Source of the DNA: Yponomeuta sedellus
Taxonomy: Eukaryota; Arthropoda; Insecta; Lepidoptera; Yponomeutidae
NCBI GenBank assembly: GCA_934045075.1
Contig: OW203725.1
Span: 2,632,775-2,696,774, forward strand
Reading direction: 5' to 3'
Length of the DNA: 64,000 nt
Part shown: positions 21,545 to 32,957 of the stretch, piece after piece
Layout of the letters: each line of letters begins with the position of its first letter
How positions within the stretch are numbered: position 1 is the stretch's first letter
Made by a program: the position numbers and the translations under genes
Notes under the pieces: generated by a model
The model's database searches: none
The model's input: the letters and a program-made list of their open reading frames with translations, nothing else
Told to the model about the DNA's origin: nothing

Positions 21545-21880
21545 CGGTTGTCCCTGTCTGCATTTGTCCGTCCGTCCATCGGTCGGTCGGTCTGACAGCC
21601 CGTCCGTCTCTCCACCTGCCGTCTGTCCGTCTGTCCGCCCGCCCGTCCCCCCCCCGTCCACCTGGCCGCCTGTTTGCCTGCTGGCTGTCCACCTGTCCGC
21701 CTGTCCGCCTATCCGCCTGTCCGCCTGTCCGACTGTCCGCCTATCTGCCAGTCCGCCTGTCCACCCGTCCGCCTGTCTGCCTGTCCGTCTGTTCATCTGT
21801 CCGCCTGTCCGCCTGTCTGCCAGTCCGCCTGTCCGCCTGTCCGCATGAACGCATGACCGCTCGTCCACCTGTCTGCTAAC
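21545..21880 (+). repeat. GTCCGCCT minisatellite
   Basis: About 330 bp of 8-bp units (GTCCGCCT with variants GTCTGCCT, GTCCACCT, ATCCGCCT), preceded by 4-bp GTCC units. Strong pyrimidine bias on the plus strand. The proline/arginine/cysteine-rich open frames in several phases are artefacts. Confidence 0.9.
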
Positions 21881-21889
21881 CTGTCTGTC

Positions 21890-22005
21890 TGTTGGTGGAG
21901 GATTGTGAGACAGTAGGGGCCTTACTATCAGGAGTTATTAAAACGACCAGCCTCTGACATGGCTTAACGACTGTCATTACATGATAGCTGACCTTCCATA
22001 CTGAA
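21890..22005 (+). repeat. SINE-D internal fragment
   Basis: GGTGGAGGATTGTGAGACAG through CTCTGACATGGCTTAACGAC to CATTACATGATAGC. Both ends are missing. Confidence 0.7.
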
Positions 22006-23090
22006 TTCCCAAGTTTTGCAAGATTTTACGGAGCCCTCGATGCGCGCGTACAACTTACACTTGGCCGGTTTTTCTATTAAACACAAATTTGGTGACAACT
22101 CTTACGGATGCATTGTCGCTAATGTTTACCAAGAACAGTTTGGTCGTTTTTGTCTCACAATTCATTGTCTTGGTGATAATAGAGAGGTTAAAAGACGAGT
22201 CATAATTTCCTTTGATGCGGATGGAACTTGGAAATAACAACAAAAGCTTGCGTGAGATTTGAGTACTTTAGATACTATGTAATCATAAAAAACTGGGTAA
22301 GTGCAAGTAGTTCCCTGAAGTCCAAACATAAAATCTGCATAGAGGCGGCCCAATTTAACTTAAAATAGTATACTTAAATACTCATAAAGTAGTAGTCGGT
22401 GAAGGCAGAGACTACAGGTGGCCAGTTCCTGTGGCTTTCTTAGTTCAACTATAGCTAGACTATAGCTGCATTGTAGTCTTGTATTTGTGTAGCTAATTGT
22501 GAAGGAAAACATCATGAGGAAACGCGTATATTTTTTGGCTCAACACTCAGACAACAGGCAGACTAATCTGCCAGGATGGCAGGTATAGGTGTCGCCGCCA
22601 ACTGGAAAAACTAGCCGTCAAACTAACTGTGTAGGACGTTCATTAAACGGCGACATCCAATTGAAGGGCGAAAGATCATTGTCTACGCCATCATAGAGTA
22701 TACTTCGGCAGGAGGTTTCATTGTACATTTTGACATTCATTCTTCTATTGTTCTTTTGCATTGTCATAACATGCTACATATTTTCTCGTTGGCAAACCCA
22801 ATTCTTGAGCCTTTTATTCCATGCACGGATTTGACCAGTTAAGAAGACGCTATAAACTATACAGTCCACTTAATAGTACAGCTCTCGACGGCCTATCTAG
22901 TAATTCATTCTTGTGATTGAACGAAACGTTTTATAACCTGGCCAAAGCTGGCTAACGATGTGGTTATTACCAGATAGACGTCTGCTGTAATAGATTCCTC
23001 CTTTACTGTGTACTCGAAATAAAATAAAAGCGGCATTAACGTCTTCAGTTTTTGTTTACAAACCGCATTGGTTTGAATTTCATAGCAACA
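22005..23090. other. Unassigned intergenic DNA
   Basis: Open frames of 73 and 63 codons occur at 22016-22353 without recognisable domains. A SINE-E-like GAAGGAAAACATCATGAGGA occurs at 22501. Nothing else supported. Confidence 0.35.
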
Positions 23091-23094
23091 TGAT

Positions 23095-23275
23095 GTTTTA
23101 AAAACCTATTTAAAGTTCCTGGCTAAAAAAAGGCTAAAAGTTCCACCCATGCTGGGACTCGAACCCGCGACCTCTGGCTAACCGTGCCAGCGCTCTCCCA
23201 ACTGAGCTAATGGGCGACTCAACGGCATCAGTGAAATTTCGAACCTCTTTACAATACTATCTGTATTACAAAAAA
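23095..23275 (-). repeat. tRNA-like repeat, single copy
   Basis: The minus-strand tRNA-like segment at 23144-23215 keeps both boxes (AGCTCAGTTGGGAGAGCGC and GGTTCGAGTCCC), with the AGAGGTTCGAAATTTCACTG leader beyond and AAATAGG trailer remnants. Confidence 0.75.
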
Positions 23276-23626
23276 AAGAATATAAACAGCATATTTACCA
23301 TTTCATCATAGACCTAACGTTGTAAAAACGTCAAAATAGTCAAAACAATCATAATATTTTCTAACGTTAAAATCGTTTATAACATTGCCTCAGATCACTG
23401 AGAACGTTGCAATTGTTTCCAACGTCCGCCTCAAACAAAGTTTAGTTACATTTTGCGAGGTGATATAATTGGTGACCATTGATCGCCAAAACATTGGGAA
23501 TTAGGATAATTCAGTTTATTTATTAAATTATTAGGATAATTCAGTTTATTTTGTCTCGTTAAATGTCCACCGTATTTTAATTGATTTACTAAAAAAGCCT
23601 GAAAAAATGCTAGAATCACCGACAGG

Positions 23627-24165
23627 CAGTGTTGGGCGTAGTAAACTACTTTTTTTGCGATTAAAAGTAGTTAACTACATGTAGTTATGGTTACATGCAG
23701 TTATGGTTACATGTAGTTAACTACAGTAATCAAACTACATTAAGTAGTTCTTAATTTGATTGCTGTAATCATAACTACTTATGATTACTGATTACCTGAG
23801 TAAAAACTTATATTTCCGTTCGTTCGCACAATAGTAGCAAACGGATGTGCACACTGTCAGACACAATTAAATACACTACCCTGCATGCGTCGCACCAAAA
23901 AAAAACACATGTACCCGACATGCAGGGAGTAGATAGTGCGCTCTAACTACCTACGTAGCAAACGACAAGTCGATACATGAACGACAAGCGCACCACGCCT
24001 TTGTTTTTTTATACAAGTTTATTTAAAAATGTAGTTTACAGTTAGTAATCAAAATGTTTAACTACTTATTCTGATTACTTCATGTAGTTTTTAATCGTGA
24101 TTATCAACTACTTTATGCAATCGTAGTTAGTAGCTAGTAGTTAGATTACATTTTGCCCCACACTG
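23627..24165. mobile_element. hAT-type non-autonomous element, 539 bp
   Basis: Ends CAGTGTTGGGCG and TGCCCCACACTG (imperfect TIRs) and is flanked by a perfect 8-bp duplication CCGACAGG (23619-23626 and 24166-24173). An 8-bp TSD plus CAGTG ends is the hAT signature. The interior carries many short GTAGTTAACTAC / AACTAC motifs near both ends and no transposase ORF. Confidence 0.9.
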
Positions 24166-24173
24166 CCGACAGG

Positions 24174-25540
24174 GCTGTTTGGACTTAACGCGCTTTAGGG
24201 CATTCTCTCGCACCTCTTGAAAATGCAGTTGAACGAAACGACAAAATCGTCCCGTGAGCGATCGAGCTTCAGTTTTTTTCATACGTTCTCTAAATGCCGG
24301 ATATTCACCGCATGCTGAGAAACCGCTATGCGTTTCAGCCGTAACTGTCAAGATTGGAAAATTATTACAACAGAGGAATAGGTATTGATTCTGGTCTATG
24401 GAACTTTTGATGTAAATTGTATATAAAATCCGTCAAATGTTTTACAAATAGTATACATAGTTCTAGATATCTATCGATGCTTTTTTCACAGTTATTCGTA
24501 AAGGCCTCCAATCTACAAAGATACTGAATTAAACTGACTGGAAACCTCCACTGATCTTTATCTCTGAATATAATTTTTTTCAAGTGCTACGCACTCGTGT
24601 ACCCACATCGTGAGGAAAGCTGACTGTCTGAAGTACGTTTTAAATCCCCGACCCGTGGCGGGCACACGTGGTGATTAATCCTCTCTCTTTCTGAGAGAAG
24701 GCCTGTGCCCTGCACTGGGACGTATTTAGACTGAATCTATCATTATTTCCCATGTACCCAGTACCTAAGAACTAAATAACGTCTGCATAACTAGCATACA
24801 AAAGCACTCGTATAGGCTCTCATAACCCTATAACAACCCGCCGCGTCGCCGCCATCCACAATAGTGTATTATCATCGCAGGCTGAACCATTAACTCAGTG
24901 CATTTGTGCAGAAAAATAATAGATTTCCCTCCTCCCTCGGCTGGGGGGTTGCGCGAGCCAGTTAAGGGCCTGATTTGTAGTTGAAAATGACGTCGGATTA
25001 TGGACTGACTGACTAATCCTAATTTGCGAAAATTTCGTCGTTAGTCCAGTTTTGAACTTGTAAGCAACAAACAATAATAATATCGTCGAAAAAAAGATAC
25101 TGGCCAATAAACTAGTGAGTAATAGAATTAAAAAGTCAATTTAAACAAAAAGGATTAATTTTTTTTCTATGATTATATTGGGTTAGTTATCAGTTATGCG
25201 GCCACTATGCGAACTTTTTCGAAAGAAAAACTTTTTTTTTCCACATAACACATTTCCCGCCTTTTAAAATCCTCTAATTAATTAATCAGCGGATCAACTA
25301 TTGAAAACTACTGGCCTGTGTTTTCCTTTTTTTAAATAGAGAAAAAAGCGGACCTCAACCCGCCATAGGCGCCGGGGTGAGGTGTCATGGGAAATTTGAG
25401 TAAATTAAAATAGGAAGATGGGGCGAATAGGCATTGACGCGGCAGACATTGTGCAGTGGCTCGGCATTGTGGAGTTGAAGGGTTACTGTCGTTACGCTCT
25501 TGGTATGTTTGGATATAAATTGATGATATATTTGTTACTC
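24174..25540. other. Intergenic DNA with unrecognised short ORFs
   Basis: A 74-codon minus-strand frame at 24127-24351 continues out of the hAT element and is not a gene I recognise. A GA-rich SINE fragment lies at 24640-24745. The rest is AT-rich. Confidence 0.35.
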
Positions 25541-25630
25541 ATACTCTGATACTGTCTATTATTTCTCTCTCTCTCTCTCTGAGAGACCTGCGAACTGCTG
25601 TGGGACGTTAACATAACAAAAATATTATAT

Positions 25631-26470
25631 GGGGTGCTGCGCCAGAAAACCTTCACGTGTAGGTACCCCTCCGCTTCTGTTCTCTCTGAATCAATGAACC
25701 AGTTGGAAGGGCAAGTGGTAGAGTCGGTGCACTCTGAGCGTTAGTCAGTAAATTTTCCTTGTAGGATCTTGCTGGCTAACGGCAAATAATCCGGCAGGAG
25801 GCGTCGCATAGGCCTTGTTTCACTCTGTGGAGCGGGACCCAGGGGACCAACCGATTGAAGGACCGACTGGGGGAGGGCCGTCGCATACTCGGCAGACCTC
25901 GTACCAGTCGGACCAGAGTGGCTGTGGGCGGAGGGTCGCGGGACCCACCGCCTCCATCACGGCAAGCCGGAAGGCACCCTTCCGTGTTCCAAAGGCGCCT
26001 TCTAGCACAGAAAGGGCCAGCGCGCTCTGTCTCCACCTTTTCAGAGAAGCGCTGGTGAGCGACGCGACGGGCCACGCAGCGATGCGCTGTCCTCCTCTAG
26101 TCCCATTGTAAGGGACGACGATGGGACGGGGGAGGGCGGTGCCTTGGAGCGTATGGGGGTCAATATGCCCCCCACCAGGAGACGCGGCGTTTCCTTGCCC
26201 CATTGCATGGGCGATAGGGCGGGAGGTGCCGCTGGCGAGCCACTCTGGCTCCTCCACCAGTCAAGCCCCTCCAGTGGAGGAGCGACCTCATGCCGGGTCG
26301 CGGTGATTTAGCCTCTGGCCTACCCCGCGACCCGGTAGAGGAGAGGAGGAACATCGCGGGGGTTTAGTGGGTATTCCGGCCTCGGAGAAGACAGGAAGCC
26401 GTTCTGTTGTCCCACGAAAGCAGAGCGGTGAAGTGCGTTAATGCATTTTCCCGCGTTACCAAAAAAAAGA
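25631..26470 (+). mobile_element. Full-length GC-rich poly(A) retroposon, copy 2
   Basis: Starts GGGGTGCTGCGCCAG, aligned to the first base of copy 1 (13117), and ends in an A-rich run (about 26460-26470). Flanks share AACAAAAATAT (25615 on the left, 26471 on the right), an 11-bp duplication followed by small differences. The sequence is diverged from copy 1 but keeps the GAGCGGGACCCAGG, CGACTGGGGG and CAGAGAAGCGCTGGT blocks and the same GC-rich composition against AT-rich flanks. Shared start point plus different TSDs mean independent insertions of a full-length unit. Confidence 0.75.
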
Positions 26471-26489
26471 AACAAAAATATATATAATT

Positions 26490-27750
26490 GCAGAGTCGAC
26501 AACACTTCGTCTGCACTGTTATTCTGAATGCGATTATTAAGACTGTCGAAAAATTGCATTAAAGAGTTTGGAGAACGGACTATTATATATATAAATTATA
26601 CAATATAGTATCCTAAAAACATGAAAATTAGCTGTGTTTTGGTGCATCTTTTTCTCGTATCTGGGTAATTAAACCTTGATAGCTCTACATTGAAGTACTA
26701 ATCAGTAGTTTCTGAATTGAGCATTTCATCAACTTATAGCTTGACTTTCGTTAACTGCCTGAGTGTTTAAGCAGTTAACTCGCTTGGCTATCAAAACAGA
26801 GGTTGTAGATGTGGTTCCCACTGTAGGCTCCCGGATTGGATTTGAACAAATATTAGGTTTTAAATTTAGCGCCAAGTAGGGCCTACAATATTTTTCCCTC
26901 CCACCCCCAAATCCCGATCCTATTACAAACGCGGGTGCATGAAGAAATCCACCGGTGACAAGCGGTCAAATCAGAGGCAAAAGGAAATGGTGGTGTTGCT
27001 TCGAATACTGGTCCCGTCAACTGCATAACCGTGATCACGAACATCGCGACCGCGCCATTTCCTTCCGGTGCACACTATCAGCCGTAGTCAAAGCAGTGCG
27101 GCTTTTGCATCTGTGACACTATTCTGGAGCGAAACTACGATAGTGCGATGCTGCCACAGGTAATCACACCCTGATTGACAAAACGAGACTAACCCATCCA
27201 ACGCTGGCTATTCGTAGTAAGGCGGATGCAACATTCCATTATCGTTTGGTATGTGTCGCGAAATAAGTAATTAGGTGCAGCAAGGCAACCTCGGAATTTT
27301 CTATGGACTATTTCTATGGTATTTTCAGTGCTTGCGAGGAAATGAGGCCTGGAGTTTTCACTCCAATATCTAGTTATAAAAGCAGTGAGTAAAAGTAAAC
27401 GAATGAAAAAAATTGTTTATGTCCTTAAAAAAAGTTACATCAGCTAACAAGGCCATGCACCCATACCAGGCGAACCTGTATCGTGAGATCTACAGGTGGG
27501 ATTGTGAGTTTTAATAACACTTGGCTTTACTCAAATTTACAAATACGAGCGGGCTTATTGATAAAACACTTCCTTAAAACACTCCAAAAACGCTCGAACA
27601 TTTTAGTGAGGTGGAGATTTTACTAGGAAAACACGTAGCGGCAAAATAAAACGCCCCTAGGTGTGTTTTAATAGAATTGCGTTTGTATAAAGAAGGCTGA
27701 ATTATTTCAAAAGGGAAGTGGACACTTTATTAGTCACGAAAAATATTCTT
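26490..27750. other. Intergenic DNA, nothing recognised
   Basis: 26970-27270 is less AT-rich and has no repeat match elsewhere in the window, but no convincing exon was found. Confidence 0.35.
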
Positions 27751-27755
27751 ATATT

Positions 27756-28110
27756 CTTCTTCAGGCTATATTATGTAGTCCACTGCTGGACATAGCCCTG
27801 CCCTAATGAGCGCCGTAGCGCCCTGTCTTCAGCTTGCCGCATCCAGCCTGCAGTTTTTCGCAGATCGTCATCCCACCTGGTCGGAGGGCGTCCTACACTA
27901 CTTGACGCGGTCGCGGTCTCCGCTCAAGAACACGTTTACTCCATCGGTAGTCGGTTCTTCGCGAGACATGGCCAGCCCACTGCCACTTCAGCTCGCTAAT
28001 TCTCTGGGCTATGTCGATAATTTCTTCATTCTTACTGTAAAATACTAAAAGTACAGTCTGGGGCGGCGATCTTATTACTAAAAGTAATAACTTCCACTTA
28101 AACAATCACT
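27756..28110 (-). mobile_element. RTE-type LINE ORF2 C-terminus and 3' end
   Basis: The minus-strand frame reads LKWQWAGHVSRRTDYRWSKR and then VLERRPRP (the WxWAGHVxR and RxPxxW closing block). After a frame break it runs into the CTCATTAGGG, GCTATGTCCAGCAGTGGAC and GAAGAAGAA 3' end. That 3' end is also the tail of SINE-A, which links the two families. 5' truncated and frameshifted. Confidence 0.75.
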
Positions 28111-28514
28111 TGACCTGGTCCCAAATTAGGATACCCTGGAACGTTTTATAACTTCTATAATTAATAAATAAACTCTGGAACGACTTCAGGTGTGGTTTTA
28201 TTTGCAGATTTAGTATATTATTTTAATAAAACAGAAAAAACTGGACAAAAACGGATAAGCAGGTAAATAGTCAGATCTGGTCAAAGCATAAAGTAGTAGT
28301 CGTGAAAAATGAGGGAAGTCGAAGAATGTGTGACGTACATAATTTAAATATTTGAAAATGATACATGGAAAAAGAAATAAAAATGGTGTGAAGAGGTTTG
28401 CACCGTTACAACCCTGTGCTATAGTAACCAGGTGAGGACATCACAAAAATGAAAAATTGTATACCCTCAGACTGACACCATTAACGAGGTCGCAGCACGG
28501 TTGGTAGAACCTTG

Positions 28515-28870
28515 GCTTATGTAAGGACAGTTTTTAAAAACCTATTAAGAGGCCATTCCAACCATGCCGGGATTCGAACCTGCGACCTCTGGCTATCCGT
28601 GCCAGCGCTCTTTCTAACTGAGCTACTGGGCGACTCACCGGCATCAGAGAAATTTCGAACTTCTTTACAATATTCTCTGTATTACGTACATGTAGCGACA
28701 TGTAGCTGAAGTAATTTGCATCACTTGCAGCCCCGAGTACCTACTTTGCAGTTATGTTTTTACATCGGAATGATATCGCTGCACCCACATGATTATATTC
28801 TTTTTAATGCACAAGCCCGTGCTAAGGACAATTTTTAAAAACCTATTCAGAGGCTAAAAATTCCACCCAT
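28515..28870 (-). repeat. tRNA-like repeat, just over one unit
   Basis: A minus-strand tRNA-like segment (about 28560-28631) plus its full 300-bp unit, then the beginning of the next unit (CACAAGCCCGTGCTAAGGAC, CCTATTCAGAGGC). The two CCTATT landmarks (28541 and 28842) are 301 bp apart. Confidence 0.75.
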
Positions 28871-28879
28871 CACCCACCC

Positions 28880-29100
28880 CACCCAACGTTATTGTTCTTA
28901 GAACCATGGCTTATTTTCGGTAGGTCGTGAGTTCGAATCCCCAGCGTAATACCATCGACTTTGTTTCGTAAGTTACTTACGAGTAGTACATTTGTGAATT
29001 TGCAGTAGCAATACCACATGCTAACGGTAGAGGAAAACATCGTGAGGAAACCCAAGTGTCTGAGGCGTTCACGTACATACCTTAGCTCGAAAGTACCATT
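28880..29100 (+). repeat. SINE-E copy
   Basis: SINE-E is tRNA-derived with a GGTCGTGAGTTCGAATCCC-type B box. It then reads GACTTTGTTTTCTAAGTTA, a segment near GTAGCAATACCAC, and AAACATCGTGAGGAAACCC. Other copies: 32760-32955 (+), 32958-33228 (-), 40030-40255 (+), 45715-45897 (-), 56828-57100 (-), with fragments at 34455-34520, 34895-34965, 43480-43570, 46555-46590 and 60190-60285. Confidence 0.7.
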
Positions 29101-29227
29101 GTTCTACCTGCCCACTACTACCGCCCTTCAGGTACGGATCCCTTAAACCACCCTATGACTCGACAATACCGTTGCCTCATTGTCTAGTTCGCTTTGCATG
29201 CCACGCTCGAGAAATGCCCTTCTCTAT

Positions 29228-29450
29228 GCAAAAACCCAATTCTTCCCGCGGGTGTCGTAAAAGACGACTAAGGGACACAAACCGGGGGGTTGGCAGCTGC
29301 GCCCTCTGCAGTACAATTCCACTGAACTGCGATCCCCAACCCGCATGCCCAGCGTGGGGATTATGGGCATTACCCCCTATTATAGCACAACGTGGCGCCT
29401 TTTAGGGAAGGGCTATGTCCAGCAGTGGACTAGTATAGCCTGACGACGAT
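29228..29450 (+). repeat. SINE-A copy with extended shared flanks
   Basis: A complete SINE-A. Outside it, CCTTCTCTATGCAAAAA on the left and GACAATTTCTCTGTAGCGCC on the right are also shared with the copy at 34543-34754. Those two loci therefore share more than the usual SINE unit. Confidence 0.8.
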
Positions 29451-29585
29451 GCAGAAATGACAATTTCTCTGTAGCGCCCAAAATGTGTTGACGCTAACAT
29501 GGCGACCGCGACCGAGATGAAGTCGACCGAGACTTTTCTACAACTGGGTAATAGTGCGGCTTGCCGAATTGATTTCGGCCGACTT

Positions 29586-29978
29586 AGGGCCCTCGCCCAC
29601 GGCGACTTTTTCCAGCGATGCAGTAGCGACGCTGTCGCGCGTTTGCATCGATACTGCCGTATTGCGGTCGCTTGCTGTGTGCCCTCGCCCACGTAACCGC
29701 GATTCAGGCGCGATGCAAACGAGATACCGTTGCGCTTCTGGCGCGATGCAAAAGCTATTCAGTAACGGCACAAAAATGCCTACGATCACCATAGTTGCAA
29801 GGCCGTTGAGGCAACATTAGTCACGTTGTCTTTGATGCTGCTTTTTCGTTAGTAGCGCGTTGGCATCGCTTCTGTAGCGCGTTGCAAATGCGACTTAAGC
29901 GCGTTCGTAGCGATGCTGTGGCGCGTTTACGAAACGCGCGACAGCATCACTACAAAAAGTCGCCGTGGTCGAGGGCCC
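29586..29978. mobile_element. Inverted-repeat element with GGGCCCTCG ends
   Basis: Ends GGGCCCTCGCCCACGGCGAC and the near reverse complement GTCGCCGTGGTCGAGGGCCC. Inside, AGCGATGC and GTCGCGCGTTT-type motifs repeat many times in both orientations. It resembles subterminal-repeat-rich hAT-like MITEs, but I could not find an 8-bp target duplication. Confidence 0.6.
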
Positions 29979-29979
29979 A

Positions 29980-31404
29980 AGGCCTGCGTAGACGAGGGAC
30001 TTTCGTCTGTCGGGGACAAAAGTCCCTTGTCTGTAAAAAGTGTCCTCCGAGTACTTGTCGCGGACTCAACGCCTACGGTGTGCGGTCATTTGTTCCCCGG
30101 AAATTGAGTGACTAAAATACTCTGTGGAAGCAAATAGTGTGAGATTGATTACGTTGTGTTGTAATTTACATGAAGTTGAAAAAGAAAAGGCGTTTTAAAG
30201 GAAAACACCGAACTTTTGTCCAATCCGGTCTCTTGAAGTCTTCTGTAACTTGAAGGACTTTTTGTACGAGGTTCTTTTAGGTAAGGAGGGGGAATGGCGT
30301 TCACTTAACGAAAACATGGCGTATTTTTTTAATTATATGTTTTAAATCAAAATTGAGAAAAGTAACAAAGTCGTTAACTCTCGAGTAATCAACAATTTAA
30401 CAACAAAAGCATATATCTTTGATCTACTAGTAGTAGGAAAGCATTAAAAAAAAACATGCTTGAGCGGCATTGCCCCTGACTATGGGTAATGCCGCTCGGG
30501 GTACGGGGTAATGACGCTCAAACATGTTTTTTGGAATATAACCAATAACATATTTTTTAATTAAAGATACAGTAATGAAATCAACGTTACAAAATAAAAG
30601 TAAAGTCTACAAACACACATTAGTATCAATTATTCCCCATTTTTACTAAAAGTCAGCCTTTTTCAAGCTTAAAATCAACTATCAAATTAACTTCGATTAA
30701 CATAGTATTATAAAATATTTATTATCGTTAGAGATAGGACGAGAATTAGAAAATGCTATATATTATTTTTGGACACACAGATCACAGATCCATCCACAAA
30801 TCCATCTGGCGAATCCCACCCTGAACAAACAGCATGGGCCCACAGTCCGCAGATGGTGCAACGATACCACAACTCTTTATTTTTTCCATCCTCAGCCCAA
30901 GCCGCTTCAGCAGTGGTTCTTTTAAGTTTTCTTGGCATATCTGCAACAAGAAAAAAAAAATTCATTAAGGGCGCTCAAATGAGCGGTATAACCCCAAACT
31001 GCCATTTTGCTATTGATTTGAAATAGTAATAAAAATATGCACATTACGAGTTTGAAAATTGAAACCTGAAACTGAAAACATCCCGTAAAATTACATCAGC
31101 GCGGCTGCAAACGAAGAAACGCACTTCAGTGTCATATGATGCGGGCTGACAGTCCGTTTGCATCACCGCCCGTTAGTGCCCCCTTCTCTCGCGCCTTCAT
31201 GCGACCTGGCGTGTTGCTATGTTCCATTTTGATAGATTTACTGAGGTGAGCGCCATTACCCACTGAGCGTCATTCCCCCTCCTTATGTCTAATTTGTCTA
31301 ATTAATAATCTACTTCGTGCGCATTACTCGATACAATTTATAAAAGATCTATATCGACGGACAAAAAAGTACCCGGGAGAAAGTCCCTCGTCTGCGCAGA
31401 CCTT
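29980..31404. mobile_element. Larger TIR element enclosing the pogo-like copy
   Basis: About 25-bp inverted ends: CTGCGTAGACGAGGGACTTT at 29984-30003 and its complement AAAGTCCCTCGTCTGCGCAG at 31380-31399 (one mismatch), extending outward by AAGG/CCTT. The 1.0-kb TA-flanked element sits inside. No coding sequence of its own was recognised. Confidence 0.55.
30284..31283 (-). mobile_element. Pogo-like transposon, internally deleted, exactly 1000 bp
   Basis: TIRs begin AGGAGGGGGAATGGCGTTCA on the left, with the complement on the right. TA flanks both ends (30282-30283 and 31284-31285). The minus-strand frame 30756-30965 contains ADMPRKLKRTTAEAAW, like the start of a pogo-type DNA-binding domain. 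It is joined directly to WYRCTICGLWAHAVC, a CxxC-WxHxxC zinc-ribbon or PHD-like end found at the C-terminus of some insect pogo-type transposases. The catalytic core is missing between them, so this is a deletion derivative. A T-rich tract ending TTGCAG precedes the ATG like a splice acceptor. At least six GAGCGxCATTxCCCC motifs lie near the ends (30462, 30484, 30505, 30981, 31248, 31265), probable transposase sites. Superfamily is inferred. Confidence 0.7.
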
Positions 31405-31439
31405 ATAAAAATAAATAAAATGAAATGCATTTATTTCAG

Positions 31440-32636
31440 GTTTCAAGACTCATATAAACAACAAACTACAAGAAACAAACAAACAGAGACAACACATATA
31501 CAATAATAAATCGCTTTTCAGACCTAAAACTGCCTGTCGCAGCAGTGTCGGATATGGGCAATCTATCCTGCCCGCAATCATTGAGTATTGACGTATGAGA
31601 CTGAGATATATCCAGAGAGGTGAAGACAAGGCCTCGAGAGCATAGAGTTGATAGGAAAAGTACTAGTTTATATTTTTGCGTTCCTGATGTACTATAATTT
31701 CTTTTTGATTTTAGTTTCTTAATTTTGCCATGCTTAGTGCATATAACTATTTACCAAAAACAATTTTCACAGTAATATCAGATATAAATACTACAACAAT
31801 TATAAACAAATATAAACGAAATATACAATTAACGAAACAAAAAAAAAAGACATACGTTTAGCCTGTGGTGTGTCTTAATTGCCATAAAAGGCAGCTCACT
31901 CAGCGTTGTGCTGAGGGAGTGAGCCCTCAGCGCAGATTTTCAGTCACTGCCCGAGGTAACCGGTAATAGTACTACGGGGTGCGTGTCGTGGTGCATTTAT
32001 AGGATATATGGTATATCTCAAGCCTCGGATGTGGTACCTTGGACATGGCAAGTACTCCTAAGTACCGCACTCGACGGCGAGAGATAGTCAAGTGTTAAGC
32101 ACATTTTAAGCATACAGTTCTATATAATACAGTTTTAACGGCACCTACTATCAGTAAATACCTTCTCCACATTTCCTTCCGAAAAGTCGTTTAGTTATTA
32201 TACGGTGTCTTTTATTCCCAGAAGTAGTTTTATGAAGTCTATCCCCATAAATACGGGGTCCGTTTATGACAAAGTTGGCCAAACAACGGCGGAATGGGCA
32301 AGGTCTGTTAAACTAACGAACTGCCCGTTTGTGAAAATTATTGGTTGTTAGCCCGTGAAAGGGGCATATTTTTTGTTAGGGATGTTTTTCTTTTAAAAAC
32401 CATTTACAAATACAAATCCTTTATTAACCGAAACGGTTACAAGGGTTATACTTAATCTAATGAGGGTAGGTACACCAAAATTAGAATAACTCACAAAGTA
32501 TGCTTTCCATTGGGGTCCGTACTAGGCGATCTTTGATATATTTTGAGAGCGTGGTCGCGGAAAGAATGATGGCCTCATATTGGGTAAGTCGTGGGTGCGA
32601 ATTTCGGCATGCAAGAATAATAATTATTATAAATAG
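31440..32636. other. Intergenic DNA with one repeat fragment
   Basis: 31860-31965 carries a GCTGAAAATC / AGCGCTGAGG-type repeat on the minus strand that also occurs near 1310-1400, 55080-55170 and 58605-58690, probably a LINE 3' region. The rest is unassigned. Confidence 0.4.
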
Positions 32637-32744
32637 CCCCGCATGCCCAGCGTGGGGATTATGGACATTAACCCCTATGGTAGCACAACGCGTTGTTTAG
32701 GGGAGGGCTATGTCCAGCAGTGGACTAGTATAGCCTGACGACGA
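32637..32744 (+). repeat. SINE-A copy (5' truncated)
   Basis: Only the last 108 bp remain, from CCGCATGCCCAGCGTGGGG to GACGACGATG. Confidence 0.75.
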
Positions 32745-32957
32745 TGACAAAAAGTGGAGTTAATGATAATTTCATTTTCTACCAGTCGACCAGAGGTAGG
32801 TACAGGAGAGGCAACGAAATTGTGAGAGGCGTGAATAACTTTAATAAGACAAGAATAACTTTATTTCCTGTTTTCGTAGTAACGTACATTTGTGAAGTTG
32901 TAGTACCAGTGCCACTCGGTAAAGGTTTAGTAAAACATCGTGAGGAAACCTGAGTAA

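Noticed and set aside
21478..21879. 133- and 117-codon frames rich in Pro/Arg/Cys
   Set aside because: Translation of the GTCCGCCT minisatellite in every phase.
24127..24351. 74-codon minus-strand gene
   Set aside because: The frame runs from unique DNA into the hAT element's terminal repeat and has no recognisable domain.
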